The position numbers were made by a program, and so were the translations under genes. A stretch of DNA of 64,000 nucleotides from Pseudidiomarina aquimaris (GTDB lineage Bacteria > Pseudomonadota > Gammaproteobacteria > Enterobacterales > Alteromonadaceae). The stretch covers positions 1 to 64,000 of the forward strand of contig NZ_PIPT01000009.1 of NCBI RefSeq assembly GCF_003987395.1, read 5' to 3'. Of this stretch, positions 60,603 to 64,000 are shown one piece after another; position 1 is the stretch's first letter, and every line of letters begins with the position of its first letter. The notes below the pieces were generated by a model, which was not told the DNA's origin, did no database searches, and saw nothing but the letters and a program-made list of their open reading frames with translations.

Positions 60603-61628
60603 ATGTCGAAGCAAGAAACCATACAATGCGCTGTTTTTGGTGCGAGCGGCTATAGTGGCGTTGAGCTTGCGTGGTTGTTGCATAACCATCCAGTTTTTTC
60701 GTTGACCTATGCCTTTTCTTCAAGCGCACGTGAAAAAGCAGAACCGATTTCCGTGTTGTACCCGCAACTTGCGGGCCGGTGCGAACAACTTCTGCAACCT
60801 TGGCACTCGGATCTGTTGCCGCAATTGGCGCAGCAGGTTCGAGTGGTTTTTTTAGCGCTCCCCCATGAAGCCAGTGCTGAACTGGCACCTCAATTGATTG
60901 CTGCTGGGTTGGTGGTTTTCGATCTTTCGGGTGCCTTTCGGCTTGGCGATCCTAAAACACACCTAAGCGCATACGGTTTCCAACAGCCTAAACTCGCTAA
61001 AAAAGTTCCTTATGGTTTAGCTGAATTTACGCAGTTTTCCGGGGACGAACCTTTGATTGCGGTACCGGGCTGTTACCCGACGGCTGCGGGTCTTGCACTA
61101 CGCCCGCTTATGCCATTACTTGCCCCGCACAGCACGCCGATCGTGAATGCGGTGAGCGGCGTCTCGGGTGCTGGCCGCAAAGCCGCGTTAAATACCAGCT
61201 TCTGCGAAGTGAGCCTGCAAGCCTATGGCGTTGCAACGCATCGTCACCAGCCAGAAATGGCGCAATCAATAGGTCGTGATGTCGTGTTCGTTCCGCATTT
61301 AGGTAACTTTAAGCGCGGTATCTTAGCAACAATTTACGCCGAGCTTGCCGAGGGCGTGAACGAGCACACAATTGCTGATGCCCTCGAGGCAACTTACGCT
61401 AATCATCCTTTGGTGCGGCTGGTTGCAACGCCACCCAAGCTACAGCAAGTGGTAGGTACGCCGTACTGTGACATCTATTTTAAAGTCCATGGCTCCCAGC
61501 TGATTCTGTCCGTAGCCATCGATAACTTACTCAAAGGCGCAGCAGCTCAAGCGTTGCAACTTGCCAATCAGTATTATGGACTCACCTCAGCGACCGGCTT
61601 GCAGCCAAGCCCAGGAGCGGTGGTATGA
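60603..61628 (+). CDS. argC: N-acetyl-gamma-glutamyl-phosphate reductase
   Basis: This 341-aa NADPH enzyme carries out the third step of arginine synthesis. The start chosen is the ATG at 60603 (MSKQETIQCAVFGASGYSG); a TTG six bases upstream is unlikely. The Rossmann 'VFGASGYSGVEL' and the catalytic-Cys 'VPGCYPTAAGL' are present. It overlaps argB by 4 bp (ATGA). Confidence 0.97.
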   Translation: MSKQETIQCAVFGASGYSGVELAWLLHNHPVFSLTYAFSSSAREKAEPISVLYPQLAGRCEQLLQPWHSDLLPQLAQQVRVVFLALPHEASAELAPQLIAAGLVVFDLSGAFRLGDPKTHLSAYGFQQPKLAKKVPYGLAEFTQFSGDEPLIAVPGCYPTAAGLALRPLMPLLAPHSTPIVNAVSGVSGAGRKAALNTSFCEVSLQAYGVATHRHQPEMAQSIGRDVVFVPHLGNFKRGILATIYAELAEGVNEHTIADALEATYANHPLVRLVATPPKLQQVVGTPYCDIYFKVHGSQLILSVAIDNLLKGAAAQALQLANQYYGLTSATGLQPSPGAVV

Positions 61629-62407
61629 GTACCCCCTTAGTTATCAAACTCGGTGGTCGGGTACTGACCGACGTCGCCGCCTTGCAGCAGTTGCTTACAA
61701 CCGTCAAACGGCTAGCAGAGCTACGCCCACTGGTGTTGGTACATGGTGGTGGTGATCAAGTGCAGGCGATGCTACAGCAGCTTGGCCAAGAAAGTGTCAA
61801 AGTCGAAGGCCAGCGGGTCACGCCCGCCGCGCATATCCCAATTGTTGCAGGAGTGCTGGCCGGCGACGTGAATAGCCAGCTCTGCGCCCTCGCTCAACAA
61901 CATGGTTTACAACCTGTTGGGCTAACGCTGCAAGCTGGAAACACGGTCATCTGCGAGGTCGACAGCAGCCGCGGCGCGGTGGGTATTCCGCATGCAGGGT
62001 CAGGCCAGCTGCTGCAGTTGCTGATTGAACAAAACTACTTACCTATTTTAAGTTCGCTCGGGGTGAGTGCCCAAGGCGAGCGCCTCAACGTTAATGCAGA
62101 TCTCGCTGCGGCAGTGGTCGCGCAGGTGTTGCATGGCGATTTGATTTTACTTACCGATGTGGTCGGCATTCTCGACCACGACGGCCAACTCATTGACACC
62201 ATTACTGCAGCCCAAGCCCCTGAGCTGATTGCCAACGGCACTGTCCGCGACGGCATGATAGTGAAGCTCAACGCGGCTTTACAGGCCGCGCAGGTGGTCC
62301 TCAACAAAACCTCGCGACGAACCATCGCGGTGGCCGGCTGGCATGACGCCAATGCGCTAACACGATTAGCGCGCGGTGAGCCAGCTGGAACCCGCGTTCG
62401 CCTTTAA
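61625..62407 (+). CDS. argB: Acetylglutamate kinase
   Basis: This 260-aa amino-acid kinase phosphorylates N-acetylglutamate. It has 'VIKLGGRVLTD' (Lys and Gly-rich phosphate loop), 'LVLVHGGGDQV', 'LNVNADLAAAVVA' and 'LLTDVVGILD', all standard. The short N-terminus, without the sensing helix, predicts an arginine-insensitive enzyme like that of E. coli, consistent with control by ArgR. Confidence 0.97.
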   Translation: MSTPLVIKLGGRVLTDVAALQQLLTTVKRLAELRPLVLVHGGGDQVQAMLQQLGQESVKVEGQRVTPAAHIPIVAGVLAGDVNSQLCALAQQHGLQPVGLTLQAGNTVICEVDSSRGAVGIPHAGSGQLLQLLIEQNYLPILSSLGVSAQGERLNVNADLAAAVVAQVLHGDLILLTDVVGILDHDGQLIDTITAAQAPELIANGTVRDGMIVKLNAALQAAQVVLNKTSRRTIAVAGWHDANALTRLARGEPAGTRVRL

Positions 62408-62450
62408 CGCATATACGTCGTCGATTACGCAATTTTAGTTAGGAATTCAC

Positions 62451-63365
62451 ATGCAAGATTTATTAGCAATGCGCGATTTGAGCAGCGCACAATTGAGCCA
62501 TATTTTAGATTTGGCACAAACCATTAAGCAGCGTCCTAGTGCTTGGCAGAATCATCTGCAAGGCAAAAGTATCGCGCTGGTATTTGAGAAGCCATCACTG
62601 CGTACCCGCGCTAGTTTTGCTGCCGGCATTAACCGTTTGGGTGGGCACAGCATTTACTTAGATGCAGAAAACCTTATGGGCAAGCGTGAACCGGCCAGTG
62701 ATGTCGGCGCCAATTTAGCTCTTTGGCACGATGCGATTGTGGCGCGGGTCTATTCGCAAGCAACGTTGCACGAGCTTGCAGCTGCTTCCGACAAGCCGGT
62801 GATCAATGCACTCAGTGACGAATGTCATCCATGCCAAGCGCTAGCAGACTTACTGACCCTTACCGAGCAACTTGGCGATTTGACGAAAGTCACGCTGACC
62901 TATGTCGGTGACGGCTGCAACGTATGCCATGCCTTGATGGCCGGCGCCGCTTTAGCGGGCATGAATTTGCAGATTGTCACCCCTGTAGGTTACGAGCCGA
63001 ATGCGGAGTTGCTCGCCGACGCACAAAAAGTAGGGGCAACGAGCGGTGCGGAAATCACCCTTCATCACGACTTTAATCAGCTGCAACAAAGCGATGCTAT
63101 TTATACCGACACTTGGTTCTCTATGGGGCAAGAGCGCGATAGCAATCAAGTCATGCATGACTTTGCGCCTTATCAAGTGAACCAAGACTTAATGAAGCAA
63201 CTCGGTGCTAAGTATTTTATGCACTGTTTGCCTGCGTACCGTGGCCGCGAAGTCACCGCAGAAGTTATCGACGGGCCGCAATCCCTTATTTTGCATCAAG
63301 CCGAAAACCGGTTACACGCACAAAATGCTGTTTTAGTTGAATTATTTGCAGGAGCCCAAGCATGA
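62451..63365 (+). CDS. argF: Ornithine carbamoyltransferase
   Basis: This 304-aa enzyme forms citrulline from ornithine and carbamoyl phosphate. The carbamoyl-phosphate loop reads 'FEKPSLRTR', which is common in anabolic OTCases, and '[11 protein letters not shown]', 'DTWFSMGQE' and 'MHCLPAYRG' are intact. It is 43 bp after argB and overlaps argG by 4 bp. Confidence 0.96.
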   Translation: MQDLLAMRDLSSAQLSHILDLAQTIKQRPSAWQNHLQGKSIALVFEKPSLRTRASFAAGINRLGGHSIYLDAENLMGKREPASDVGANLALWHDAIVARVYSQATLHELAAASDKPVINALSDECHPCQALADLLTLTEQLGDLTKVTLTYVGDGCNVCHALMAGAALAGMNLQIVTPVGYEPNAELLADAQKVGATSGAEITLHHDFNQLQQSDAIYTDTWFSMGQERDSNQVMHDFAPYQVNQDLMKQLGAKYFMHCLPAYRGREVTAEVIDGPQSLILHQAENRLHAQNAVLVELFAGAQA

Positions 63366-64000
63366 GCACGTCCGTCAACAAAGTTGTTTTAGCCTATTCT
63401 GGTGGCCTCGATACCTCGGCGATCGTGCCTTGGTTGAAAGAAAATTATGACTGCGAAGTGGTCGCTTTTGTCGCTGATGTTGGCCAGGGTGCTGATGAGC
63501 TTGAAGGTGTGGAAGCGAAAGCTATCGCCTCTGGCGCCAGCAGCTGCTACGTGGTCGACTTAAAAGATAAGTTCGTCAATGACGTTATTTATCCGACTTT
63601 AAAGACCGGTGCTATCTACGAAGGCCAGTACTTATTAGGTACAGCCCTCGCGCGGCCGATCATTGCGCAAGCGCAGGTTGAAGTCGCTCGCAAAGTGGGC
63701 GCCGATGCTCTGGCGCACGGTTGTACCGGTAAAGGGAACGACCAAGTACGCTTTGAGTCTTGCTTTGCCGCATTAGCGCCTGACCTGCAAGTCATTGCTC
63801 CTTGGCGCGAGTGGACCATGCGTAGCCGTCCTGATCTGTTGGCCTACTTGGCTGAACGCAATATACCGTGCGCCGCCTCAGCGACTAAGATCTATAGCCG
63901 CGATGCTAACCTATGGCACATCTCAACCGAAGGCGGCGAGCTCGAAGACCCGTGGAATGCACCATCGGAGCAAGTATGGACGTGGACCGCGGAACCTGAG
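63362..64000 (+). CDS. argG: Argininosuccinate synthase, N-terminal part (cut by window edge)
   Basis: The ATG at 63362 overlaps the argF stop codon (ATGA), and 213 codons are open to the window end. '[19 protein letters not shown]' is the ATP-pyrophosphatase loop, and '[15 protein letters not shown]' and '[14 protein letters not shown]' follow. About half of a normal protein of roughly 400 aa is visible. It is the fourth gene of argCBFG; argH is expected next. Confidence 0.96.
   Translation, partial: MSTSVNKVVLAYSGGLDTSAIVPWLKENYDCEVVAFVADVGQGADELEGVEAKAIASGASSCYVVDLKDKFVNDVIYPTLKTGAIYEGQYLLGTALARPIIAQAQVEVARKVGADALAHGCTGKGNDQVRFESCFAALAPDLQVIAPWREWTMRSRPDLLAYLAERNIPCAASATKIYSRDANLWHISTEGGELEDPWNAPSEQVWTWTAEPE

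Noticed and set aside
1-64000. CRISPR arrays
   Set aside because: No regularly spaced direct repeats with unique spacers were seen; the heptad arrays are contiguous and lack spacers.

Overview
The window looks like a chromosomal segment of a marine gammaproteobacterium, most likely Idiomarinaceae (Idiomarina/Pseudidiomarina-type). This is inferred from protein character and gene order (yicC|rph-pyrE, glnA-ntrBC, yihY-dtd-yiiD, argS-ftsN-hslVU, priA|rpmE, argCBFG); no 16S or database check was possible. No rRNA or tRNA gene was recognised.

Left 11.3 kb (accessory). Positions 1-127 hold the 5' end of an IS110-family transposase, truncated by the window edge. A complete IS3-family (IS407-like) element follows at 128-1325. 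From 1332 to 11276 lies an AT-richer island bounded by 19-bp direct repeats (18/19 identical). The right copy is the 3' end of yicC, a known integration site for mobile genomic islands. The island carries a type III restriction-modification system (mod, res), a small gene upstream of mod, a 688-aa papain-like/C39-like cysteine peptidase with a 55-aa leader gene, an orphan C-terminal protein fragment, a 5'-truncated primase/helicase and small unknown genes. No integrase is visible. The 55-aa gene plus peptidase is the best candidate here for an undescribed system.

11.3-25 kb. A TumE/TumA-type toxin-antitoxin pair sits between yicC and rph-pyrE. Then come a secreted cyanophycinase-like S51 protein, a double-lobed solute-binding-like protein, trmL, fieF, a lysophospholipase-like hydrolase in an operon with a CpxAR-like two-component system, ntrC and ntrB.

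25-38 kb. glnA has a sigma54 promoter and two NtrC-type sites. An RND pump with its adaptor is divergent from a GGDEF-EAL protein preceded by a Fur-box-like sequence. typA, a Cache-GGDEF diguanylate cyclase and a hemolysin III-family protein follow.

38-51 kb. Contents are a DUF3081-like protein, an AcrR-like TetR regulator with an acr-type operator, MgtC/SapB, an FMN reductase, a DUF2959 lipoprotein, an SDR, yihY-dtd-yiiD, a DksA/TraR zinc-finger protein and histidine utilisation genes. hutC-hutU-hutH form one operon and hutI is divergent. hutG is placed behind rraA, outside the HutC-controlled unit.

51-64 kb. hslUV, ftsN, argS and priA lie on the minus strand. rpmE, a short malic enzyme, a membrane-anchored XRE-type protein and argC-argB-argF-argG lie on the plus strand. 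argC has tandem ARG boxes over a sigma70 promoter, and argG runs off the right edge.

The core part therefore combines nitrogen metabolism (glnA/ntrBC, hut, arg), proteostasis/translation (hslUV, argS, rpmE, typA, trmL) and c-di-GMP signalling.
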